From contig JBHGNT010000011.1 of assembly GCA_043228905.1 (NCBI GenBank), positions 19,778,001-19,842,000 on the forward strand: DNA of 64,000 bases, given 5' to 3'. This DNA comes from Azolla caroliniana (Eukaryota > Polypodiophyta). The notes under the pieces were generated by a model. The model was given only the letters and a program-made list of their open reading frames with translations, had not been told where the DNA came from and searched no databases. The translations under genes were made by a program, and so were the position numbers. Below, piece after piece: positions 35,598 to 47,275 of this stretch; position 1 is the first letter of the stretch; each line of letters starts with the position of its first letter.

Positions 35598-35690
35598 ATG
35601 GCTTTCTTGTTGATCTGCCATGGACGATGAAGAGCTGTTGTTCTTCCTTATGCCAATGAGAGATTTGAGCCATCTTGTGGTGGCGCCCAT
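35598..35690 (-). pseudogene. orphan first exon of an IQD (IQ67-domain)-like gene
   Basis: On the minus strand an ATG at 35690 opens MGATTRWLKSLIGIRKNN, then a Ser run and MADQQESH, ending at a good splice donor (CAT|GTAAGC). A splice acceptor (tgtgtgcag) stands about 23 bases before the ATG, as if a 5'-UTR intron precedes it. The motif MG-x-ATRWLK-x-LLG-x-KK is the hallmark start of plant IQD calmodulin-binding proteins. No IQ motifs were found in the next several kilobases on the minus strand. It is therefore either a truncated gene copy or a gene with a very long first intron. Called a fragment for lack of further exons. Confidence 0.5.
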
Positions 35691-36419
35691 GGGGGGTCTA
35701 GTAGCTGAACCTGCACACAAGCAGAAGGTCCAATTATCCAACAAAATATACGTCAATTTGCAAATCAATTTAAGAGCTTAAGTTTTCATTGACCTCACTA
35801 ATAACAAATGAGCCATGGGATTTAATCAAAATTCAGAAAGTTTAACGTGGGGTTAACCTCATCACTCATGAGATGAACCATGAGATTAAAGTAAAGAGGG
35901 ATTACCGTGAGATGAACCACGACTCACTATTTCAAAAACGCCGTAGATATTCGATCAAACTAAAACAAAAATGAAGGTTAACATGAGATCAGATGTGTGA
36001 ATGATTAAAGAAACAAAGGAACAGGGAGGTTACATTCTTTTCAACATATGGGAATGGGGAAGAGATTAATCATGAGAGAAGGCTAGTACCTAACTTATTA
36101 GCTAACTAACTATCTGATTGATTGAAGAAGGGATTCAATGGATTGAGGTTCAATAAAGAACCCAAAAATATCAGATAGTTCTTATAGAATGGATTGACAG
36201 TTGAGGAACATGGAGAGAGAGAGAGAGAGATTCATTTTTTAATGTTCTGGGAGACTGATTGCGATCTATGGGAGTGGGCCTAGCCCTTGGTGAGGATTGC
36301 TTTTGGGTTTTCTCAAAATTATGTCTTTGATCCTAGAGTATAAACTACTAAACCAACGATCCGAGAGAGGAGAGATACACATCTTTCTTAATGTCTATGG
36401 GGGATGTTTAGGATCTTAG
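35691..36419. other. intergenic, no gene seen
   Basis: Sequence with a small (GA)n at about 36214-36229. No coding potential. If the IQD-like exon belongs to a live gene, its promoter and 5'-UTR exon would lie here. Confidence 0.4.
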
Positions 36420-37051
36420 AGAGAATGAGAGAGATAGAAATATAATGAACTTGATAAAATGTGCTGACCATAGATTCATTACATGTCCATTTGTTGAGGG
36501 CGGGAAACTAGAGATTTACTTTTTCCCATTGTACCATGTTTTGTTTGACTACCTTTTGTTATTGGATGTGTTACTATTGGAGTAAGACAAATAGGTTATC
36601 ATTCGATAGTATCTATGGAGCACTATAGTAGGTACGTTGGCTGAAACGAAAAATCTGTTTGATAGTTTTCACAACTAGATCAAGCAGGCACAATATTAGT
36701 CATTCAGTTTTAAGTATAACCACATCTGAGAAGAGTGTAGCGTAACATAGGAATTCCTCATTATGATAGTAGGGGGGGAGATCAAAAGGTGTGTTTGGCT
36801 TCTATTGTCAATGGACCATCATGCAAAAGGTGTGGTTCGCATCTATCGTGTCAAGATCTCTAGTGTCGTATTAGGGACGGACAACAAACAGGTGTGTTTA
36901 GAATTGTGCATTGTAGAGCTAAACGTAAGAGGAGGGGGGGGGGGGGAAATGGCGACCAAAGTCATTCTTGAATGGTAAATGCACAAGGAGAAGAAGAGGA
37001 AGAAGAAGAAAAAGAAGAATGGAAGGAACGCTATATCTACTTGTTTTCTCC

Positions 37052-37082
<31 letters not shown>

Positions 37083-37612
37083 CAAGTATAGAGGAAGGAG
37101 TCCATTCATACATACATTATACATACATATATTTAGTTAACTACACATATGTAATAGGCAGGCAGGCAGAGAGAGAGAGAGAGAACCCTTCAATCTCTCT
37201 CTCTCTCTCTCCCTCCATATTTGTAGCTCTGCATATGGCCTTCGTAATTGAATTCCCCTGTTTTTCCTTCGATTCTGCTCTGTTCCACGTTTTAAGTTTT
37301 CCTTGGCCCCCTTCCTTCTTCTTCATTTATCGTTTTGTTGTCTCTAGCCGGTTGTCCTCTTCTTCTCAGGCTCTTATTCATTCCTAGAAACCTTCACAAG
37401 TCTCTCTCTATATACGTAGAAGTCAAAAAGATTATTCCTCTTCCTTTATATTCATCATCATCATCGAAACCGTTATGCAATTGAATACATACTCTGCCTT
37501 TATTTATATTTCTCTCTAGCCTTGCGAAGACTTGGCCTCTCATAGATTCAGTAGCTTGCTAAGCTCCTCTCTATTGTGCTAAAAGAAAATAATTCTGTAA
37601 TTCACCCCAATC
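36420..37612 (+). promoter_or_regulatory. upstream region of MATE copy 2 (duplicate of the copy 1 upstream region)
   Basis: Matches 3700-5302 with deletions. It keeps the AAG-rich tract (shorter), the TATC microsatellite (37055-37082), GGCAGGCAGGCAG(GA)n at 37158-37183, and the leader with the 'ctctagccggttgtc' word. The TATATAATA of copy 1 is CATATGTAATA here (37146-37156), so if that box is the real promoter, copy 2 has a weaker version. Confidence 0.5.
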
Positions 37613-40605
37613 ATGAGTCACAATGATGAGACTGATCATGAAGGAGATATGGAACACCAATGTGATTTAAGTAATCATACTACCACCAGTAGTGACCAAC
37701 ATATGTTCTGCTTCCCCAACAAGAACAAGCTTCAAGACAATGGCCATAATAAGACCACCTCTGGTATTGTTATCATCAATGATCTTGACAAGTCCATGAC
37801 CTTGATCAGTTGGAAGGAGATGAAGATACAGGCCTGCCTGGCTGGACCCCTCATCATGGGCAACCTCCTCAGCTTCTTCTTGCAGATGGTCTCTCTCACC
37901 TTCGTCGGCCATTGTGGAGAGCTCGAGCTTTCGGGTGCCTCCATAGCTAACTCCTTCGCTACTGTCACGGGCTTCAGTGTTGTGGTATACCTTATCCTTC
38001 TTAAAAAACAAAAACAAATAACAAAACAAAAAAATCAATCCAACTTAAATTGATTTGTATCTATCACATTGTAGCTAGGCATGGGTTCTGCGCTTGATAC
38101 GTTATGTGGACAAGCTTACGGGGCAGGTCAATACGAGAAGCTCGGAATTTACCTTCAGAGAGCGATCTTTGTGCTCAATACCACATCTATTCCTCTAGCT
38201 CTGTTATGGGCCAACATGGAAACTTTACTTGTTTTCCTTGGCCAGGATGCTCAAATAGCAAGCAAAGCAGGAACATATGCAAAATGGATTATTCCCACCT
38301 TGTTTGCGTCGTCGACAAGCCAACCATTTGTCAAATTTCTGCAATCACAAAGTGTTGTTTCCCCACTCTTCTTCATCTACATGTCCACGTTGATCCTCCA
38401 TGTGCCCATCTGTTGGTTCTTGGTGTTCCAATCCGGCATAGGTTATGTTGGGGCAGCCATTGCCAACAGCATTTCGTATTGGCTGAATGTTCTCCTTATC
38501 TCACTTTATGTCAAGTTTTCGAGTAAGTTTGCAAAGACTAGAGCACCGCTGTCTTGGAAAGCACTTCAAGATTTGGGAGGGTTCTTCCGGCTAGCCATCC
38601 CATCAGCTGCTATGATATGGTATTTAAGATACACATACATCAGTATTAGTTTGTCGATATGCTAGTGCCACTCAAACTTTACCTCAGTTCTTTTTTTCTT
38701 GTGGTTTTCTTGTCACAGTTTGGAGTGGTGGTCGTACGAGATATTGGTGATTCTTTCGGGATTATTAAGTAATCCTGAGCTCCAAACAGCAACAATCTCT
38801 ATATGGTACATGACATATTCATGATATGAACCAGTGTTGAAGGTTAGAGATGTCATAGAGATTGACAATTGATAACATTATCTGAAAACATTGCCTTTTT
38901 TCTTTTCTTCTTTTTTCCTCTACAGTGGGAGCACAGAGTCATTGATTTTTATGATACCCATGGGTTTTGGAGCAGCTGCCAGGTGAGGCCTTAAATGTGA
39001 AACTCCTAAGGGGAGGAGAGTACAATTCTCCTAATTTTGTGTATTCACCAGAATACCCTTAAGTTTACAACAATTATCATAATGCCCGCAAGTATTTGTG
39101 TGTTCACTAAAATACCTCATAAGTTTGCTTGCATTATGGGGTCATGCTAAAGTGTTTTAAAATTAACAGTCTGACCCCCATATGTAGTAGTACTACCAAG
39201 GTTTGGGAAAACGTGAGGGGTTTTTCAAACAGCCTAGGAGGTATTCTGCTGAAATACCAACGACCTGTCTTGGTGTTCTGCTGACCTTACTCTTTTATCA
39301 AATCTTTATGTCCATCTGTGAATTCTCTAACAACAAGTTGCATATTTATCAATAAAATTGTAGACAATTGTTGTATGTTGGACAAATCGGTTAATATGTT
39401 TTCCAGCACCAGAGTTGCTAATGAGCTAGGGGCAGGTAATCCATGGGCGGCCCGAGCTGTGGTGAACGCTGCACTTGCACTTACCTTCAGCATGGCCATG
39501 CTTGTTGCATGTTTTTTGCTCCTAGTTCGGAATGTATGGGGTCTAGTGTATAGCAACGAGGAAGAGGTCATCGAGACTGTGAAAGGACTCATTCCTTTGC
39601 TTGCGCTGTCCACAACAGTAGATGGCCTGCAAGCTGTCCTTTCAGGTATATATCAATATGCATACATATCGGTGGAGACTCCGGAATATCCCTGAGTTTT
39701 TGTTACTTCCACAAATGCCCCGACTTTTTTGTTATTTTTTTGAATGCCTATGGTGAACCTCCCTGATGAAAAAAAATAATATGGGGATCAATTGACCATA
39801 TAATTTGTCAAATGACACATAATCAGAAAGGGGGGGCATTTTCGGAAATAAGGAAAAAGTCAGGTATTTTTTGTGTTTCCCCCTTTATTATAGAAATCAC
39901 AAAATTCTGTTTTGATGAAGCTCATGCAAGGATGCTTTTATATTGATGTTGGTTTATCCCTGTTTTCGACATTTTGATTTGTGTTGGGGGCCTTAGGTGT
40001 TGCAAGGGGTGCTGGGTGGCAAAAATCCGGAGCCTTCGTTAACTTGGGTTCATTCTATGTCGTCGGGTTGCCCGTTGGTTGTGTTCTAGCATTTTGGTCT
40101 CATCTTCAGGGCAAGGTATATCCATGAAAACCATAAAACAATAACTTCTATGAACAAGGAAATTTATGTCTTTCTCACGAAATTTCATTGATTTAGAGGC
40201 AAGATAAAATGGTTACTATTTCCTTGTGTCTAGAGAGTTTCTAATGGGCACTTTAATGTTTTGCTAAATTTACATCGACCCTAACAAATTCTTGTTTGCT
40301 ACTCTGATGTTTTGAATGTGCTAGGGTCTTTGGCTCGGGTTGATTATTGGTGCATCTGTACAACTAGTTTCCTATTTAATAATAATCACTCGTTTCACTG
40401 ATTGGAAGAAAGAGGTAAAGGAATGTTAATGCTACGCAAATCTTTTTTGTATGTTGTTGGTCTAGTCACATGCTAAGAAAACATGGATTTAGTACTGACA
40501 AGTTTTAATTTGTGTGATGATATTAAATAGGCTGAGAAAGCAGTATTGCGAATGAGTTCACCTTATACATTAGCAACTGAACCCCTCCTTAGTGCTGATA
40601 AATAA
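37613..40605 (+). CDS. MATE (DETOXIFICATION) efflux transporter, copy 2
   Basis: Same family and layout as copy 1: eight exons at 37613-37984, 38075-38619, 38719-38805, 38926-38982, 39407-39645, 39997-40115, 40325-40414, 40531-40605, coding 527 residues (one Asn fewer near residue 47). All introns are GT-AG. Differences from copy 1 are few and scattered, for example GSALDTLCGQ instead of GCALETLCGQ, CGSTES instead of CVSTES at the exon 3/4 junction, and several conservative changes in the N-terminal tail. The 121-139 bases of intron 1 carry a deletion relative to copy 1. All family landmarks and the reading frame are kept, so it is probably functional. Substrate unknown. Confidence 0.93.
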
Positions 40606-41934
40606 ACTAATTTCTTGGGCATGAAAGTATACGGCGCTTTCCAAGAATGAATAAATAAAATCAAAGAGAGGTTTTCCAATAGATCTAGACATATGCTGAT
40701 TGTGTGTTTTTTCCCATTGGACTCAAAACACATCAGCAAGATAAAAAGGAAGTCAACAAGAGCTCTCTATTGAAAGCCACAAAATGAAGAGAATATACAT
40801 CATATTCATGTAATCTTGTTTACTTTCTCTTGAGAGTGTAGAATTTGCTTGTGAGGCCAGTTGGTTTTATTGGAAAACAATATGTTTGTGATTTGAAAAG
40901 GTATTAGAAATTTTTGGACCTAATATACATACGAGAAAACATTGTTACGGTCATTTCTTTAACTATTCCAAATAATAATCCACCTATTCTCTGACATCAA
41001 TAATAAATCCATGGGAATAACATAATATCGAGCAAGGGAATGTTAGGACTTAGCACACTTTTGCCCGTGGATCATCTATAAAATTTGCATTTCATTTAAA
41101 ATTTAAGCTTTTAGTTTATGATGTAAAATAAATACAAAGAGAAGGGGATTATTTAACATGTCATAAAAATAGTTGCTAATATACAAATTTTGATCTTGCA
41201 ATTAACTTCATTATAATTGCAAGATTATATTTTCTGTCTTTTGTGGATTGTATTGTAAAAACATACAGCTTGATGGTGGATAGTGGTGATGTATTTTCTA
41301 ATAGATATCTAAGGCTTCTCGTGCTGATCTCTTATGAGTGATTTTTTCAGTAGGGAATTGTGCTTAATCCTTGTGGTTTAAAAGCTATGATTTCCCATTT
41401 GGAAACAAAGGCAAGCAACAAAATTAAATCTTCTATAATAAATTTCTCAATACAATGTTAATCATGAAAACATGCATTTATTAATTCAAAGCACATTTAA
41501 AAGTTATTTCTTTTTATCATGGGTATCAATTGCTTGGGTTGATGCATGAAAATAATCTTGTCTTTCTTAGATAATGGTCTTCCTTCAAAATGTGATTTGC
41601 ATCATGTCATGGTTGTTTAAATAAAACAATTCTAAACAAATCCAATGATGTGTTTGTATTATGCTCATTATGGGTTGGTGAGGTTTTAATCTAGATTCTG
41701 TGTTTTGCGTTATGCAATTTCATGCTTACCAATAATATACTAAAAGGATGACCCATACTTCCGAAGAAGGGCATTAGATTAGGGGCATGGCTTCCACTTT
41801 TAGCATGATATAAGGTCTTGAGCTCAATTCTGATAATGCTCCATCAATCTATTTACTTGGGCAATTTAGAAAAAGCAATATCACTAGCATAATACTTGCG
41901 GTTATACCAAATATGATACTATTCATTATAAACA
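40606..41934. other. downstream flank of MATE copy 2, duplicate of copy 1 flank
   Basis: Non-coding. It follows 8376-9990 with deletions and an insertion (about 40960-41050). Similarity stops at about 41935, where a Copia gag relic begins, so later insertion or recombination ended the duplicated block here. Confidence 0.65.
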
Positions 41935-42470
41935 ACTCATTGATCTTCATGGTGTAGCTTCCGATTGACATATCTCTATGTTGAATGTTATTTAACTCTT
42001 GATGGAGTTGAATTTTTCATGCGGTTGTGTTGGTTGCGAATATCTTTTTGAGGTTCCTGCACGCTTCCTTCGGCGTTTTGGCCCCTCGAATATAGCTGAG
42101 CATGTGATCATGAATGCATGATGCAAGGCAGTACATCACACGGTTTGCCGCGTGCTCCCATGTTGGGTAGTCGACATGTGTTGTGTTGGGTTGGGTTATG
42201 TTCTTGTGCTCCCTCAATGTAACTCCAATAGCCCTAGCTGACAAGGTATTGGTGCATCTTGTACTCCAGAGTTATGAAGTTGTTTCTGTTAAGTTTCTTG
42301 GTAGGAAGAGTGCTTCCCATTTGAGTATAATGATGGTCGATTTGTTTGGAGTGAGTTTTCTTCTTCTTCTATGGGATACGAACTATGTTGTTGCTACAAC
42401 GATCAGTCAATTCTTCGTCAACGTCAGCTTACGCACGACACAGGCGGTTGGGCTTGGATCAAGCTACTAA
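41935..42470 (-). mobile_element. Ty1/Copia gag relic
   Basis: On the minus strand, with frameshifts and stops, one reads KLNRNNFITLEYKMHQYLVS, then GYWSYIE, NTTHVDYPTWEHAANRVMY, CIHDHMLSYIRGAKTPKEAC and, after another shift, QELNNIQHRDMSIGSYTMKI. This is the N-terminal gag region of plant Copia elements. No protease, integrase or RT follows, and neither LTR was found. It is a short relic bounded on the left by the MATE copy 2 flank. Confidence 0.75.
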
Positions 42471-42472
42471 TC

Positions 42473-42475
<3 letters not shown>

Positions 42476-42513
<38 letters not shown>
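42476..42513. repeat. (GA)n microsatellite
   Basis: About 19 GA dinucleotides between the Copia relic and the LINE. It lies at or near the 3' end of the LINE, read on the minus strand, and may be its tail or a target microsatellite. Confidence 0.9.
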
Positions 42514-42517
<4 letters not shown>

Positions 42518-42539
42518 ATTATTGTCTTCGGAGGTCAAA

Positions 42540-45500
42540 TATGACCTATGAGACTAAAAATATTACATTTTACGTGATACGTGTGAAAGTGAGTAGTGAC
42601 TCTCGATGTTCAAGAACTTTACCAATGAATGTTGCAATCGAGAGTGCACATTGTGGTTGTGAGAGGAATTCATGCAAGGATTGGGCTCGGTCGAAGAGAT
42701 GTGGAAAGCATGGTCGAATATGATCAAAGGCAGAGCATTGTATCAAAGTTTGATACTCAAACTCGTGAACTTGTTTAGGGAAAAGTGTGCATAGTCGACC
42801 ACTCTCATCATTTGTGCCCCAACGCCCTGTCTCACATCGCAATGCATGTGAGCTAAGTCGCATGGAAGCAATGGTTCGAATGGCAGATAACGGTATGGGT
42901 TCTAACATGTATCGATGTGTACGATTTCCCCGTTCCGCAAAAAATATGGTTTTGTAGTTAGGTGCAACATGTGTAGTATAATGTGTGAAGCGTGAGCCTC
43001 CACATTTGTCCCATGTCATGATACATTAGCGTTGCAAAAAGGCTTCATTTATAGAGGAATCTAATGATGGATCATGAAGCAAGTGTCTTGCATCCCATCT
43101 ACCCAAACCATTTTTCTATATCTTGCATCCAATCGGAACACAAAATTTTGGTTTTATGCATCTTTTGGATCTTTTTGCTTGCTTCCCATGCAATTCTAGG
43201 AAGTCGATGTGAGGGACATTTTTGAACCTTAAGCATGTATTCAACAACCCTTTCCATGGCCATGATCTCAATGGGAAGCGATCCCGTCTCAAGGAGGAGG
43301 AGGGTGTAGGGGGTTTGTTTCTTAACTTGTAGAAACTTTGTAAGAAAATGTTTTTGGACATTTTCAAACTTTTTCCACATAGATTTAGGGATGCTACTGC
43401 CCCATACTTCCACCCCATAGAGAAGAACCGGTGTCACCAAAGTGTCGAAAAGATATTTCTAAGGACCTAACACTTAATATCTCTAAGATTGCATGTGCTC
43501 TCAAATGCATAATATGCTTGCTTACCCGCCTCTCAGAGGCGTGTAGCACATTCATTCCATCTATGATTTGAAGGAACTTCAAGGCCAAGATATTTAAAGC
43601 TTTCCACACATTCAAGTGGCTCATTGTTGTACATAATGCATGGTTTATCTCTTTTTTGGCTCTTCACAAGCATAATCTTTGTTTTAGAGCTATTGACACT
43701 TAATTTAGTATGCATGCAAATTTTTTCCAATGCCTTCATAAGCTTTTGTGCATCTCCTAAATTATTTGCAAAAAGTACTACATCATTTGCATATAGCAAA
43801 AGCATAATCACAACATTCCCAATGGTAACTTCTTCAATACATTCTTCCTTTGCAAACTTGGCAACCATTTCTTCAAATTCATCAATGCATAGACCAAATA
43901 GTGTTGGTGAGAGTGAGCATCCTTGCTTAACACCAATAGTGCTTTTGAAAAAATCTGAAAGTTTATCTCTCATGCGCACACAACATATAACCTTCTCATA
44001 AATTCGGGAAATTGCAAGCATATATTCACTTGGCACCTCAAGTTCTTCCATTTGCCTCCAAAGATGCTCACGAGGCACCATATCGAAAGCTTTCTTGAAG
44101 TCTACAAAGTAACAATATAAACCTTTACCTCTAAGGCGACTTTCCTCCATTAATACTCGAAGGGTGACAAAGCCAGCTTGTCCATAAGCTCTCTTACCAT
44201 TTTTTTCAGCTCATACACTTATCGTTGATTCCATTATACATCCAAACAGTTTTGCCATTAATGAGCCAACCATGATGGTTCGATAGTTATTTACATTATT
44301 TACAACTCCACCTTTATGTAAAGGTTTGATCCAATATGTAGTCCAATCGTACGACATACCATGTTGCAATGCATCATTAAACATATCGCTTATCCATACA
44401 TGTGCTTCCTTTCCCGTCCATTTGAGCATTTCAACCTTTATACATTGAAGATCGATTGCCTTTTGAGAGGCCAATTTCTTAAGTCCTATGCATATATCTT
44501 CAATTGTAAAGAAGGGAGACATATGTGAAAGAAAACCATAACACATCATCTTTCCGGCAAGAGATAACTCATATAAATTCTTATAATGCATAGACAAGTC
44601 ATGAAGAGTTAAGTAACCATAACTCTCAACACGTTTCCCCTTTAGATTTCCCCAAAATTTGGCACATGCATGTGCTTTCTCTTGCGTTTGGATAAATTGT
44701 TGAGTAACTTCCCATATTCTTCTCTTTCTTTGAATAAGCCTTTTATACTAATGCAAATGCTTTTAGTTACTCTCTTTATCCTTAACTACATCCAAAACCA
44801 TAAGGCACTTTTGAGCTTCATGACATTCTTTGTCAAACCAGTTTTTCTTAAGTTTCTTGGTGCATTTCCAAGATCATGTGCAGTTGGTCGAAAAACATTT
44901 GTTTGTACAAGAGAGAATGACTGTTTTGAAAGCTTCCCATTTGCATTTTAGTGTGGCACCAAGTTGTATCTTTGTCATTTGTAACATATCCTCAACCATC
45001 TTGGAATACATGGATGCTTGCTTAAGGTTCATGCTCAAGTGCGGTTGTTTATTATCTTCAATATCCTTCTCACAATCAAACCTATGCATACATTTGAGAT
45101 CAATACATAAAGGCCTATGATCGAATTCCGGTGTCCATTCACCAAGTGAGAATTTATGTCTACGATCTAAAATACCTTCGGAAAGTATCACATAATCAAT
45201 CACTCTATTTCCGTTGTGTTTTCTACATGTAAAAGCATTATTGTTGGGCCATAAGGAAATACCATTTGCAATAAGCAATCCGGTAATATTGCACATTTGT
45301 AGGAGTAACTTCCCAAATTGGTCTAGATCTTTTTCATCGCAAGAAGAGCGGCTATACATTTGCATATCCTCTTGCATCCTTGAGATATGTGGCATGAAAG
45401 ATTCTTGTGAATCCAGTTCGAAACTTCTTGTATGAGCATTCATGTCACCAAAGACAATAACTTCCCCTTTGGAGAAAACACGGTGTATAGAGAAAACAAT

Positions 45501-46760
45501 AAAGGTTTCATCTTGGCCTGTTCCTGTTCCCATTGTGCCAATATCTTTGGTATATCACCGAAATAATAACATAAAAATGCACACATTTTGCATAGATGGT
45601 CGTTGATTATTGGCAGAACCATTGTCCCTAGTGAATTATTTATTTTCCAATTTTGTTTCTGTAATGGTAGACTGATTTTATTGTTCTTATCAAACCTAAT
45701 ATTGAAAGGTTTTGTCCCTTGATTAGATTGTTTATACTGTGACCCTTGCCACGGTTTTGGCCTTCCTTTCAAGTTATCATAATTATGTGCATGTGATAAC
45801 CCCATAAGATCCCTAGAGGAACTACCCTTCTCTTGCCCACGATGTTCGTACACTTTGTCATTTTGGTACCTTGGATGATTGACCTTAGAGGTCACCTTAA
45901 TCCAAGATCCATCCTCATCCCTTAAATCTTGTTGTCTTTCTTCAATATCTTTTTCTTTATGTTCCAAAATAATGACACCCTTACCTTTTTCCACATTTGC
46001 CCCCTTACTTTTCAGCATCTCATTATCTTCACCACATATTCTAGCATTAACACAACACCATGGGAATTATTAGTCACCTCCACCACTTGTTTTTGTTGAC
46101 ATTCTGCCATGAAGTGGCCCAAACCACCACATCGGAAGTAATGACCGGCGAATAATCCCCAATGTAATTGGCAACGGAATGACCTCATCTCTTTAGTTTT
46201 TATGTTTAGCCACAAAGGTCTCTTTTTAGCTGTAGTCCATAACATACATAACCTATATCTATTATATGCTTTGGCATTTGGGGCTACTATCACCTTTCCC
46301 AATTATTCCATTGCACCTTGAAGTATAGGCCATAAGAAAGAAAATTTACACTCTACTTCCACCCATATTGGACAATCTTGTTTCAAAATTTCGTGAAACT
46401 CGAATAGTGGTCTCCAAGGGACAATATAGACTAAATTATTATTGTAAAAGATCAGCAGACGTGATAACAATCTATCCTGTTGTTCTTCAGTGCGAAAAAT
46501 GACCTCAAAAAAACCCCTTGGATCTTTATACACATCTTCCACACTATTTCTACCTACCATTGCATTTAACCATTGTGCCATCGAATGCACCAAATGATTT
46601 TTCCATGTAAAGAAGCAAATGATGCCTCTCTCACGAAACATGGGTAACGCCTTTAAAATTTCCGTACATGGCATCTCCACGTCTAGAATCTCATCCTCTT
46701 CTACATTGTCCACCATATCTGTCCAGTAAAATATCATTGAGCATTTCATTAGGAACTACA
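42540..46760 (-). mobile_element. degenerate LINE with gag-like ORF1, endonuclease and reverse transcriptase
   Basis: Minus strand, 5' to 3'. ORF1 (46749 to about 45540, one in-frame TAA at 46303) has a DUF4283-like start and a zinc knuckle, YFRCGGLGHFMAEC, whose first Cys is Tyr. The endonuclease remnant (45533-44874) keeps VFGDMNAHT, RVIDYVILSEGI and FDHRPL. The endonuclease N-terminus is missing, so ORF1 runs into it. The reverse transcriptase (44597-43533) keeps DFKKAFDMVPREHLW, IGVKQGCSLSPTLFGLCID and YANDVVLFA. The catalytic YADD is YAND here, which should abolish activity. The C-terminal part (43440-42570) has TPVLLYGVEVWG and a Cys-rich end. Several frameshifts. A dead element. Confidence 0.85.
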
Positions 46761-46770
46761 TGCATTACAT

Positions 46771-46776
46771 CCGAAT

Positions 46777-46808
<32 letters not shown>
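46771..46808. repeat. (TC)n microsatellite
   Basis: About 19 TC dinucleotides immediately beyond the 5' end of the LINE (minus orientation), about 470 bases before the ATG of MATE copy 3. Confidence 0.9.
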
Positions 46809-46812
<4 letters not shown>

Positions 46813-47275
46813 GCTCTTTTTATTATTGTGAAAACACACAATTATCTTAATAAATGTTGGTAAAACCAGACAATTGTAAAATCCATTTAGTTACAACACT
46901 TCTGTCTCCTCTACCCATCATATCTGCAGCGTTTCCTTTGACTCACTCTCCTCTGTTCTTCGTCCCCTTCCCACCTTTCCTTATCCTTTTGATGTGGATT
47001 TCGGTTCTCGTCTTCATCTGAGGCTCTTATTCATTCCTACAAACTTCCACAGTCTCTCTTTACATACGTAGAAGTCATAAAGATTCATCCTCTTCCTTTA
47101 TATTCATTATCATCATCGAAACCTTTATGCAATTGAATATGTACAGACACTGCTTTTATTTATATTTCTCTCTAGCCTTGCTAAGACTTGGCTTCTGATA
47201 GATTCATTAGCTTGCTAACCTGAACTCTCTATTGGGTTTTAAAAAATAATAATTATTCTGTAATCCCCCCCAATC
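46809..47275 (+). promoter_or_regulatory. upstream region of MATE copy 3, homologous only over the last 300 bp
   Basis: Similarity to copies 1 and 2 begins at about 46945-47020 (for example 'aggctcttattcattcct', 'acatacgtagaagt', 'ttcctttatattcat'). Everything further upstream, including the GGCAGGCAGGCAG(GA)n block of the other two copies, is replaced by the (TC)n tract and the LINE. Copy 3 must therefore use a different promoter, or depend on the retained leader. Confidence 0.5.

Noticed and set aside
42476-46808. Reading the (GA)n and (TC)n tracts on both sides of the LINE as terminal inverted repeats
   Set aside because: Simple dinucleotide tracts are common in this window, and the enclosed sequence is a LINE, which has no inverted ends.
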